Origin: Rhodoferax sp.
Lineage (GTDB): Bacteria; Pseudomonadota; Gammaproteobacteria; Burkholderiales; Burkholderiaceae
Length of the DNA: 6,750 nt
Assembly (NCBI GenBank): GCA_020048295.1
Contig: JAIFMT010000038.1
Span: forward strand, 1 to 6,750
Direction of reading: 5' to 3'
Below are positions 1-6,130 of this stretch, piece after piece. The notes below the pieces were generated by a model. It was not told the DNA's origin. It saw only the letters and a program-made list of their open reading frames with translations, and ran no database searches. Both the position numbers and the translations under genes were made by a program. Position 1 is the first letter of the stretch. Each line of letters starts with the position of its first letter.

Positions 1-278
1 CGCGATGGAGTCCATAACCGCAATCAACAAACCTTTGAAGACTTAAAGCAGACGCGAGACTGACATTCACCGCAAACCATATACCACTTTTAAAAGCAAT
101 ACGGAGCGCATGATACGACAAGTTTTTGATTTCCAACAATTTTTTTGACAAGCCCTGAAAAACATCAGCAAATGGGTGGCTTTTGTCACGGTTGTCGTTT
201 TTCAGGCGCAGCGGCCGGCAGTTTCCTGGTCTCTGTGAACTGGCCGCAGGGTGGCATGCGGGAGGCCGTTGAGCGAAC
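1..278. other. Left-edge region without a supported gene
   Basis: This stretch is clearly richer in A and T than the rest of the window, especially 60-180, and carries no coding region I can support. On the minus strand an ATG at 15-13 begins M-D-S-I-A before the window ends; on the plus strand one frame is open from the edge to a TGA at 61-63 and another to a TAA at 44-46. Any of these could be the edge of a neighbouring gene, but five to twenty codons are too few to decide. A 63-codon plus-strand reading frame at 145-336 overlaps the patatin gene and has no recognisable content. I see no clear rho-independent terminator behind the patatin stop at 279; an imperfect hairpin around 211-247 lacks a following T run. 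Confidence 0.5.
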
Positions 279-1412
279 TCAGCTGGGGCTTCTGCGCCGC
301 TCCGGATGCACCGGCAAGCGCAGGTCATCCAGATAGTCACGGGCGATGTTGATGCCCGAGCGCACGCCCAGATCATCGTAGTGCCCGTCGAGCCACTGCC
401 GTGCGTGGCTTTGCCCCAGGTCGTGCAGGGCGTGGATCAGGCCGGCATCGGTGGACAACTTGGTCGCTGCGCCCAATTGCTCCAGCACCTCGCCACCGTC
501 AATGCGGTGCAACAGCACATCCTTGTAATGCGCCGGGTCGAGTTTGCCTTGCGCCAGCAGCCGTTTGACAAAATCAATCGCGCGCATCTCGGCCACCAGC
601 GCGGCATTGAAAGTGATCTCGTTGAGGCGGTCCAGAATGTCCACTGCGCTGGTGGGCAGCTTGTCGCGCTTGACCGGGTTGATCTGCACCAGCAGGATAT
701 CGCGGCTTTGGCATCGGTAGATCAGCGGGTGGATGGCCGGGTTGCCGGTGTAGCCGCCGTCCCAGTAGTCCTCACCGTCAATCTCCACCGCCTGAAACAT
801 CATCGGCAGGCAGGCTGAGGCCATCACCGCCGCCGCAGTGAGTCGCTTGCCGGTGAACACCTCGGCGCGGCCGGTGCTGACCCGGGTGGCCACCACAAAC
901 AGTTTGAGTGCCTGCTGTTGCCCCAGACGCTCAAAGTCAATCTGTCGTTCAACAAAATCCCGCAGCGGGTTGATATCCATCGGATTGCTCTGGTAGGGCG
1001 ACAGCGACCCGGCCCAGGCGCGCGTCATGGCATCAGCCCATTGGCTGGTGGGCGAGTTGTCAACCCCGGCCAGGCCAAACATCAAGTCAAAAGGCGCGCG
1101 TTGCGCCTGTCCCAGCGCACCCATGGCCACCAGACCATTCCAGAAATTCGCCAGCGATTCGCGTGCCGCCTCGCGTGCGTCATGGGGCGTGCCCTGCGCC
1201 TGTATGAACCCATGGGCCAGTGCCACCGCGTTCATGGCACCGGCGCTGGTGCCGCTGATGCCTTCAATGGCAATTCGCGGGTCTTGCAACAACACGTCCA
1301 GCACCCCCCAGGTGAACGCCCCATGCGAACCGCCTCCCTGAAGCGCCAGGTTCAGGCGGTGGCGGGTGGCGTCGTAAGGCGAATGGGGCTCAGAGATTTG
1401 GGGCGTATGCAT
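279..1412 (-). CDS. Patatin-like phospholipase family protein
   Basis: This is a 377-residue predicted lipid acyl hydrolase of the bacterial patatin family, which uses a Ser-Asp dyad to cleave acyl chains from (phospho)lipids. The fold's landmarks appear in order: the glycine-rich oxyanion loop GGGSHG at residues 26-31, the nucleophile elbow G-T-S-A-G at 54-58 with Ser56 as nucleophile, and the D-G-G motif at 218-220 with Asp218 as the second dyad member. The oxyanion loop has His where many patatins have Arg or Lys. There is no convincing signal peptide or membrane segment, so the protein is probably cytoplasmic or peripheral. The ATG at 1412 is the most upstream in-frame start, since a TAA lies four codons before it; its ribosome site is weak. 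The gene follows the glutamine-synthetase-like gene on the same strand by 131 bases. The family call is firm, but the substrate is unknown; some homologues are linked to polyhydroxybutyrate metabolism, and nothing here supports that. Confidence 0.93.
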   Translation of the reverse strand: MHTPQISEPHSPYDATRHRLNLALQGGGSHGAFTWGVLDVLLQDPRIAIEGISGTSAGAMNAVALAHGFIQAQGTPHDAREAARESLANFWNGLVAMGALGQAQRAPFDLMFGLAGVDNSPTSQWADAMTRAWAGSLSPYQSNPMDINPLRDFVERQIDFERLGQQQALKLFVVATRVSTGRAEVFTGKRLTAAAVMASACLPMMFQAVEIDGEDYWDGGYTGNPAIHPLIYRCQSRDILLVQINPVKRDKLPTSAVDILDRLNEITFNAALVAEMRAIDFVKRLLAQGKLDPAHYKDVLLHRIDGGEVLEQLGAATKLSTDAGLIHALHDLGQSHARQWLDGHYDDLGVRSGINIARDYLDDLRLPVHPERRRSPS

Positions 1413-1431
1413 GCACCGAGCTTAGCAAACC

Positions 1432-1446
1432 GCAACGCTCCGTTGC
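1432..1446. other. Small perfect hairpin ahead of the patatin gene
   Basis: GCAACG and CGTTGC form a perfect 6-base stem around the 3-base loop CTC, ending about 20 bases before the patatin ATG on the minus strand. No T run follows it, so it is not a standard terminator. It may affect the leader or bind a regulator, or be chance. The rest of the 1413-1543 gap shows no convincing promoter or terminator. Confidence 0.25.
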
Positions 1447-1543
1447 CAGTGCGGCTCAGCTGCCGCTGCGACACGTTGAGCGGGCAAAGCACCGGCCAGG
1501 TTCTGGCTTCTGATAAGTCCTGCCCGGCGGGGTGGTCATTCGG

Positions 1544-2890
1544 CTACACCTGTGGCAGCAGATAGCGCCGCTCCCAGGCGCTGATTTCGCTGAGGTAGTT
1601 GTCATGCTCCAGCGCCTTGACGGCGCAGAAACCAGTCACAAAATCGTCGCCAAACGCTTGCCGCGCAAAGGCACTGTGCTGCATTTTTTCAATCGCCAGT
1701 TGCAGACTCCGTGGCAGGCCGTGCGCCGCGTGGTAACCGTTGCTGGCCAGTGGCTCAGAGGGGCTGAGCAGCGTTTTGATGCCCGCCAGCCCGGCCGCGA
1801 GCGACGCGGCGATGGCCAGATAGGGGTTGGCATCCGCTCCGGCCACCCGGTTTTCCACGCGCCGAGCCACCGCAGCGCTGGCCGGGACGCGCAGTCCGGT
1901 GGTGCGGTTGTCGTAGCCCCATTCAAGGTTGGTGGGAGCCTGGCTGCCCGACACATAACGCCGGTACGAATTCACGTTGGGGGCAAACATCAGCATCAGC
2001 TCGGGGCCGTGGGTTTGCAGCCCGGCAATGAATTGGCCAAAGCGCGCGCTTTCGCCGCCATCGGGTTGGCTGAAGATATTGCTGCCCTGTGCATCCACCA
2101 CACTGATGTGCAGGTGCATCGAACTGCCGGCACTGCCGCTGATCGGCTTGGCCATGAAAACCGCGTTGAGGTTGTGCTTCAAGGCAATTTCGCGCGCCGC
2201 GTACTTGAACAAAAACGCCTGATCGGCCACTGCCACCGGGTCGCCGTGCATCAGGTTGATCTCGTACTGGGTGGGGCCCACTTCATGAATCCAGGTGTCG
2301 GCATCGATGCCCAGGGTGATTTGCGCGGCGCGAAACTCGTCCCAAAACGGTGCTTGTTCGTTGAGCATGTTCAGGCTGAAGGCGCTGTTGCCCACCTCGG
2401 CACGGCCGCCGCGCACCACCGGCGGCAGCAGCCCCTGTGACGGGTCGGGGTTGGCAGCCGTCAGGTAAAACTCGATCTCGGGGGCCACCACCGGCTGCAA
2501 GCCCAGTGCGCGGTACTCGGCCAGCACCCGCTTCAAGGTGCTGCGCGGGGCAAACTGGCACAGCGTGCCATCAAGTTCCAGGCAGTCATGCACTGCCACT
2601 GCGCGCGGCACGCTGGCCCAGGGTGCCAGCGTCAGCGTGGCGTAGTCTGGCAACAGGCGCACGTCGGGGTCAGCATCAGGAAACACCGGGTGGTAAGAGT
2701 ACTCGCCGGTCACCGCCTGCATCGGGATGGCCTGGCAGATGCGCAGCTCGGCTCCGGCGGCAAAGCGGCCTGCGGGCATCAGCTTGCCGCGCGGGTAGCC
2801 GGAAATGTCGGGGAAAATACACTCGACATCGCGCACGCCGTGCTGGTTAAAAAATGCCGTGATCTGCTCGGGGGTATCGGGATGTTTCAT
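1544..2890 (-). CDS. Glutamine synthetase family protein (PuuA-like)
   Basis: This 448-residue protein is an ATP-dependent carboxylate-amine ligase of the glutamine synthetase superfamily, closest in style to gamma-glutamylputrescine synthetase (PuuA) and related gamma-glutamylamide synthetases, which join glutamate to an amine. Counting from the ATG at 2890, the metal and substrate residues expected of the fold are present: Glu138 and Glu140 in P-E-I-E-F, Glu203 and Glu210 around GPTQYEIN, His259 and His261 in S-M-H-L-H, Arg329 and Arg334 in NRTTGLR, and Glu346 in RVENR. The NLYDLP adenylylation loop of GlnA is absent, which argues against the housekeeping enzyme. A TTG one codon upstream (2893) is open, but the ATG at 2890 has a better-placed AGAGCGG ribosome site. 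No other putrescine-degradation genes (puuB, puuC, puuD) are visible, so the amine substrate cannot be named. It is probably cytosolic. It may be cotranscribed with the patatin gene 131 bases downstream. Confidence 0.92.
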   Translation of the reverse strand: MKHPDTPEQITAFFNQHGVRDVECIFPDISGYPRGKLMPAGRFAAGAELRICQAIPMQAVTGEYSYHPVFPDADPDVRLLPDYATLTLAPWASVPRAVAVHDCLELDGTLCQFAPRSTLKRVLAEYRALGLQPVVAPEIEFYLTAANPDPSQGLLPPVVRGGRAEVGNSAFSLNMLNEQAPFWDEFRAAQITLGIDADTWIHEVGPTQYEINLMHGDPVAVADQAFLFKYAAREIALKHNLNAVFMAKPISGSAGSSMHLHISVVDAQGSNIFSQPDGGESARFGQFIAGLQTHGPELMLMFAPNVNSYRRYVSGSQAPTNLEWGYDNRTTGLRVPASAAVARRVENRVAGADANPYLAIAASLAAGLAGIKTLLSPSEPLASNGYHAAHGLPRSLQLAIEKMQHSAFARQAFGDDFVTGFCAVKALEHDNYLSEISAWERRYLLPQV

Positions 2891-2916
2891 CAACCGCTCT
2901 GAAATATATAAGAAAT

Positions 2917-2954
2917 AGGCCTCCAGCCCTTACTGCCAAAGCGCTGACAGCTAT
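2917..2954. repeat. Comamonadaceae-type dispersed intergenic repeat copy
   Basis: The stretch starts AGGCCTCCAGCCCTT, continues with a short spacer, and ends AAAGCGCTGACAGCTAT. From memory this matches the small palindromic intergenic repeat common in Acidovorax, Polaromonas and Rhodoferax, whose arms are typically AGCGCTT and AAGCGCT flanked by GGCCT and AGCTAT. In this copy the left arm reads AGCCCTT, so the inner stem has one mismatch. It lies 26 bases ahead of the ligase start codon, inside its leader or promoter region. The family assignment is from recall and has not been searched. Confidence 0.6.
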
Positions 2955-2979
2955 ATTATTTATATCAATCAAAGGGCTG
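2924..2979. repeat. Perfect 8-base inverted repeat in the ligase leader
   Basis: CAGCCCTT at 2924-2931 is perfectly complementary to AAGGGCTG at 2972-2979, with a 40-base AT-rich interior. The left arm is shared with the dispersed repeat at 2917-2954, so the leader of the glutamine-synthetase-like gene could fold in two competing ways. The AT-rich interior (2951-2970) is a plausible promoter area for that gene, but I could not find a well-spaced -35/-10 pair. Confidence 0.35.
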
Positions 2980-3036
2980 ACCAGGCGTGCAACACGGAGC
3001 GTGCCGCTGCCTTGGTGGACCTGAAGTTTACGGTAA

Positions 3037-3059
3037 GCCAGCGCACTGGCCCCGCTGGC
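3037..3059 (-). terminator. Hairpin just after the yidE stop, possible terminator
   Basis: GCCAGCG (3037-3043) and CGCTGGC (3053-3059) form a perfect 7-base stem with a 9-base loop, starting 7 bases beyond the yidE stop codon on the minus strand. The sequence after the stem reads TTACCGTAAA rather than a T run, so at best it is a weak or factor-assisted terminator, or it may protect the 3' end of the transcript. Confidence 0.35.
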
Positions 3060-3065
3060 GAACGG

Positions 3066-4727
3066 TTAACCGGGCACCCACAGCAGCAACGCCAGCAATT
3101 GCGGTGCCACGATGCGCAAGAACATCACCAGCGGATACACCGTGACGTACGACAGCGCCGCCGCGCCACTGGTGGGATGCATGGCATTGGCAAAGGCCAG
3201 CGCCGGTGGGTCGGTCATCGAGCCGGCCAGCAAGCCGCACAGCGTGAGGTAATTGGTGCGCCACACCATGCGTGCCAGCAGGCCCACCGTCATCAGCGGC
3301 AGCAAGGTGATCAGCATGCCGTACAGCAGCCAGCTGACCCCCGGGCCTTGCAACAAGGTGTCCAGAAACTGCCCGCCTGACTTCAGCCCGACCACCGCCA
3401 AAAACAGCACAATGCCCAGTTCGCGCAGCGCCAGGTTGGCGCTCGGTGGCATGAACCAGTGCAAGGTGCCGATGCTGCCAATGCGTGACACGATCAGCGC
3501 CACCACCAGCGGCCCGCCGGCCAGTCCCAGCTTGAGTGCCGCCGGAATGCCGGGCAGATAAAACGGGATCGAGCCCAGCAACACGCCCAGCCCAATGCCA
3601 ATGAACACCGGCAACATGTGCACCTGCTGCAGCTTTTGCTGCGCGTTGCCCATCATGCTGGCCACCGCCTCAATGGCATCGGGCATGCCCACCAGGTTGA
3701 GCATGTCGCCAAATTGCAGCGTGGTGTCAGGCGCGGGCAGCAGTTGCACGCCGGCGCGGTTCAGGCGCGAAATCACCACGTCATAGGTTTGCGGCAGCGC
3801 CAACTCCGACAGCGTCTTGCCAATCACCTTGACATTGGTGATCACCACCCGTTCGACCCGCAGGTCGGTGCCGTGGGTGGTCAGTGACACATCGGCTTCT
3901 TCGCCGATCACCAGTTGCGCCGCGCGCAGCAGGTCGTGCTCACCCACCAGATGCAGCAGGTCACCCTCTTGCAAGGAAGTCTGCGGACGCGGCACGCTCA
4001 GGGTGTCGCCCCGTTTGAGGCGTGAGCAGATCACCCGGCCATCAGAGAGCACCGGCACGTCCTTGAGCATCAAGCCGTTGAGATTGACATTGCACAAGCG
4101 CACATTCAAGGTCTCCAGACTGACGCGTGCGCGGCCCGACTGCGCCTCAAAGGCCAGCGCCTCCTGGTTGACGTTGATGCGGAAAAACAGCCGAATCAGC
4201 CACATCGACAGCAAAATGCCGCAAATGCCAAACGGATACGCCATGGCGTAGGCCATGCCCATGCCCGACACGCCTTCGGCCGAGGCCCCCAGTTCGGTCA
4301 AGATCTGCTGCCCGGCACCCAGCGACGGCGTGTTGGTCACCGCCCCCGAAAAAACCCCCAGCACCACCGGCAGCGGCACCGCCAGAAACTGGTGCAAACC
4401 GGCCGCCACCAGGCAGCCCAGCAGCACCAGCAACGCCGCCAGCCCGTTGAGCCGCAGCCCGGTGCTGCGCAGCGAGGAAAAAAAGCCCGGGCCGACCTGG
4501 ATGCCGATGCTATAGACAAACAGGATCAGACCAAATTCCTGCACAAAGTGCAGCGTGTGCAAGTCCAGTGCAATCCCATTCTGGTGCACAAAATGGCCCA
4601 CGATGATGCCGCCAAACAGCACGCCACCAATGCCCAGCCCGACACCCTTGAACTCGAAACTGCCCAGCCAAAGGCCCAGCACGGCCACCAGAGCCAGCAA
4701 ACTGACTGAAATTGCGACATCACTCAT
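3066..4727 (-). CDS. yidE: YidE/YbjL-family (AspT superfamily) membrane transporter with two RCK_C domains
   Basis: This is an inner-membrane protein of the aspartate:alanine exchanger (AAE/AspT) family, closely resembling E. coli YidE along its whole length as far as I can recall that sequence. It has an N-terminal bundle of about five membrane segments (residues 5-180), two cytoplasmic RCK_C/TrkA_C regulatory domains (about 205-275 and 288-352), and a second bundle of about five segments (370-550). The two halves echo each other: EFGLILF at 64-70 with ELGIVLF at 436-442, and TNTPSLGAG at 131-139 with MTDPPALAF at 504-512. I chose the ATG at 4727 over the GTG at 4766 because AGGAA sits 7 bases before it, and it gives 553 residues starting MSDVAISV, as in E. 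coli YidE. Related members exchange aspartate/alanine or export succinate; the substrate of YidE itself is not established. It has a long leader (4728 to about 4870) and is divergent from the aldolase gene. Confidence 0.93.
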   Translation of the reverse strand: MSDVAISVSLLALVAVLGLWLGSFEFKGVGLGIGGVLFGGIIVGHFVHQNGIALDLHTLHFVQEFGLILFVYSIGIQVGPGFFSSLRSTGLRLNGLAALLVLLGCLVAAGLHQFLAVPLPVVLGVFSGAVTNTPSLGAGQQILTELGASAEGVSGMGMAYAMAYPFGICGILLSMWLIRLFFRINVNQEALAFEAQSGRARVSLETLNVRLCNVNLNGLMLKDVPVLSDGRVICSRLKRGDTLSVPRPQTSLQEGDLLHLVGEHDLLRAAQLVIGEEADVSLTTHGTDLRVERVVITNVKVIGKTLSELALPQTYDVVISRLNRAGVQLLPAPDTTLQFGDMLNLVGMPDAIEAVASMMGNAQQKLQQVHMLPVFIGIGLGVLLGSIPFYLPGIPAALKLGLAGGPLVVALIVSRIGSIGTLHWFMPPSANLALRELGIVLFLAVVGLKSGGQFLDTLLQGPGVSWLLYGMLITLLPLMTVGLLARMVWRTNYLTLCGLLAGSMTDPPALAFANAMHPTSGAAALSYVTVYPLVMFLRIVAPQLLALLLWVPG

Positions 4728-4797
4728 GGAATCATTCCTGGTTGGGGCGGGTTGATCATCTGACACATCAAGTAACGTGCCAACGACAACTCGGGGT

Positions 4798-4836
4798 GGG
4801 TCATCATGTCAGCATCATGCCAACAACGCATGACCC
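4798..4836. repeat. Inverted repeat with internal direct repeat in the yidE leader
   Basis: GGGTCAT (4798-4804) is perfectly complementary to ATGACCC (4830-4836), with a 25-base interior. CATCATG occurs twice within it, at 4802-4808 and 4813-4819. If yidE is transcribed from the AT-rich core around 4880, this lies in its 5' leader. It could be a regulator site or leader hairpin, or a coincidence. Confidence 0.3.
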
Positions 4837-4876
4837 CGCTGTGAAACGGGATGGGCTAGCCACAGCGCTTGATTAA

Positions 4877-4906
4877 ATAAAACACATTGATTTTATCCGC
4901 AGTCAA
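4877..4906 (-). promoter_or_regulatory. Candidate sigma-70 promoter for yidE with overlapping dyad
   Basis: Read on the minus strand, TTGACT (4906-4901, five of six matches to the -35 consensus) is followed after 18 bases by TTTTAT (4882-4877, four of six for the -10). The -10 box is one arm of a perfect dyad, ATAAAA (4877-4882), 8 bases, TTTTAT (4891-4896), a layout seen at repressor-controlled promoters. It lies about 150 bases upstream of the yidE ATG. No regulator is identified. Confidence 0.35.
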
Positions 4907-4928
4907 TTTGGCAAAACTGCCGCAGCAC

Positions 4929-4957
4929 CATGGCCTTTGCGATGGATTAAAGCCATG
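4929..4957. other. Bulged hairpin upstream of the aldolase gene
   Basis: CATGGCCTTT (4929-4938) pairs with AAAGCCATG (4949-4957) over nine base pairs with one bulged C and a 10-base loop. It lies 15 bases before the TAAAAT box, so as DNA it may be an operator next to the aldolase promoter rather than an RNA structure. The function is unknown. Confidence 0.25.
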
Positions 4958-4977
4958 ATGGGCGGCATCGCTAAAAT
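4947..4977 (+). promoter_or_regulatory. Weak candidate promoter for fba
   Basis: TAAAAT at 4972-4977 matches the -10 consensus at five of six bases and would give a leader of about 60 bases. The best upstream partner, TTAAAG at 4947-4952, is a poor -35 with a 19-base spacer, so activation by a protein or a different promoter is possible. An alternative pair further upstream is TTGATT (4869-4874), 17 bases, TTTATC (4892-4897). Confidence 0.25.
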
Positions 4978-5030
4978 TCGCCACAGCATTCTCCCTGTTC
5001 CCCTTCTGTTCCCTGTTTTGTTACCAACCC

Positions 5031-5036
5031 AAAGGA
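5031..5036 (+). promoter_or_regulatory. Ribosome binding site of fba
   Basis: AAAGGA lies 6 bases before the ATG at 5043. This well-formed site fixes the translation start and shows that the start region of the aldolase gene is intact even though the reading frame is later broken. Confidence 0.7.
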
Positions 5037-5042
5037 CTCATC

Positions 5043-6048
5043 ATGGCTCTTGTCTCTATGCGCGAACTGCTTGACCACGCCGCCGTCAATGGCTACGGCA
5101 TTCCGGCTTTCAATGTCAACAACCTCGAACAGGTGCAAGCCGTGAAAGTACGCGGGTGAACCCTTCATCAAGCACCTGATCCAGGCGGCCATCGAGTCCT
5201 GGCCGCACATCCCGCTGGTGATGCACCAGGACCACGGCCAAAGCCCGGCGGTGTGCCAGGGGGCCATCAACCTGGGTTTCAGCTCGGTGATGATGGACGG
5301 CAGCCTGGAAGGCGATGGCAAAACCATCGCCAGCTTCGAGTACAACGTCGAAGTCACGCGCAAGGTGGTCGATATGGCGCATGCGGTGGGCGTGACGGTG
5401 GAAGGCGAACTCGGCTGCCTGGGTTCACTGGAAACCATGAAGGGCGACAAGGAAGACGGCCACGGCACCGACGCCACCATGACCCGCGAGCAAATGCTGA
5501 CCAACCCCGAACAGGCCGCCGAGTTTGTCAAACGCACCCAGCTCGACGCGCTGGCGATTGCCATTGGCACCAGCCACGGCGCCTACAAGTTCACCCGCAA
5601 GCCCACCGGTGACATTCTGGCCATCGACCGTGTGATGGAAATCCACGCCCGCTTGCCCAACACCCACCTGGTGATGCATGGCTCAAGCAGCGTGCCCCAA
5701 GAATCGCTGGCCATCATCAACCAGTTTGGCGGCCAGATGAAAGAAACCTATGGCGTGCCGGTGGAAGAAATCCAGAAAGCCATCAAATACGGCGTGCGCA
5801 AGATCAACATCGACACCGACATCCGCCTGGCCATGACCGCTGCCGTGCGCAAGTACCTGGCCGAGAACCCCGATAAATTTGATGCTCGCGACTGGCTCAA
5901 GCCGGCCCGCGAAGCCGCCAAGCAACTGTGCAAGCAGCGCTACCTCGAATTCGGCTGCGAAGGCCAGGCCGGCAAGATCAAGGGCCACAGCCTGTTTGAA
6001 GTGGCCGCGCAATACAGCCGTGGCGAGCTGGCGCAAGTCGTGCAGTAA
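5043..6048 (+). pseudogene. fba: Class II fructose-bisphosphate aldolase, broken by an internal deletion
   Basis: The intact enzyme would be the zinc-dependent aldolase, Calvin-cycle subtype (also written cbbA), which interconverts fructose-1,6-bisphosphate with dihydroxyacetone phosphate and glyceraldehyde-3-phosphate. The first 34 codons (MALVSM to NNLEQVQAV) are normal, but after 5144 the frame changes and reads K-V-R-G-stop, ending at 5159 after 38 residues. The family sequence resumes in another frame at 5146 ([11 protein letters not shown]) and stays open to 6048, keeping HQDHG (5224-5238), VEGELG (from 5398), the TSHGAYK histidine (5575-5577), M-H-G-S-S-S and INIDTD. The span is 1006 bases; adding 59 gives 1065, which is 354 codons plus stop, the usual length. 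The missing 20 residues normally include the conserved Q-A-S-x-G-A-R segment whose Ser handles substrate, so even a frameshift could not restore activity. A start at 5218 or 5221 would lack the N-terminal strands. It has its own ribosome site and terminator. A sequencing or assembly error remains possible. Confidence 0.88.
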
Positions 6049-6066
6049 AACGCACCCAAACAGCCG

Positions 6067-6093
6067 AACCCCGCCGATGGCGGGGTTTTTTTT
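6067..6093 (+). terminator. Rho-independent terminator of fba
   Basis: CCCCGCC (6069-6075) and GGCGGGG (6079-6085) form a perfect 7-base GC-rich stem with a GAT loop, followed by eight T (6086-6093); flanking AA/TT can extend the stem to nine pairs. It starts 18 bases after the aldolase stop codon, so it should end that transcript and insulate the next gene. Confidence 0.92.
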
Positions 6094-6130
6094 GCATCCT
6101 CTGCGCAACAGCCCGCCAGCTTTGGTTCCT

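Larger units (their letters stand above)
4728..5042. other. Divergent intergenic region between yidE and fba
   Basis: These 315 bases separate two genes transcribed away from each other and should hold both promoters. From left to right I see the yidE ribosome site (CAGGAA in reverse, 4735-4740), a 7-base inverted repeat enclosing a direct repeat of CATCATG (4798-4836), an AT-rich core with a perfect dyad (4877-4896), a bulged hairpin (4929-4957), a TAAAAT box (4972-4977), a pyrimidine-rich tract with repeated CTGTTCCC-like units (about 4991-5018), and the fba ribosome site (5031-5036). A 35-codon minus-strand reading frame (4831 to 4724) overlaps the yidE start. No RNA gene or known riboswitch fold was recognised. 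Confidence 0.6.

Noticed and set aside
306..2440. Long plus-strand reading frames opposite the patatin and ligase genes (170, 215 and 302 codons)
   Set aside because: They lie antisense to genes with clear catalytic motifs, have no recognisable domains, and are the usual by-product of GC-rich codon use.
2891..2893. TTG at 2893 as the ligase start
   Set aside because: It is immediately followed by an ATG with better ribosome-site spacing, and ATG is the more usual start.
4728..4766. GTG at 4766 as the yidE start (13 extra residues)
   Set aside because: The ATG at 4727 has a good AGGAA ribosome site and gives the 553-residue length and N-terminus expected of YidE.
5043..5230. Programmed frameshift or translational bypass in the aldolase
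   Set aside because: A frameshift could join the two frames but could not supply the 20 missing residues, which include a conserved substrate-binding segment; there is no inserted sequence to skip.
4971..5679. Minus-strand frames of 199 and 84 codons opposite the aldolase
   Set aside because: The plus strand encodes unmistakable aldolase motifs throughout; the antisense products have no family resemblance.
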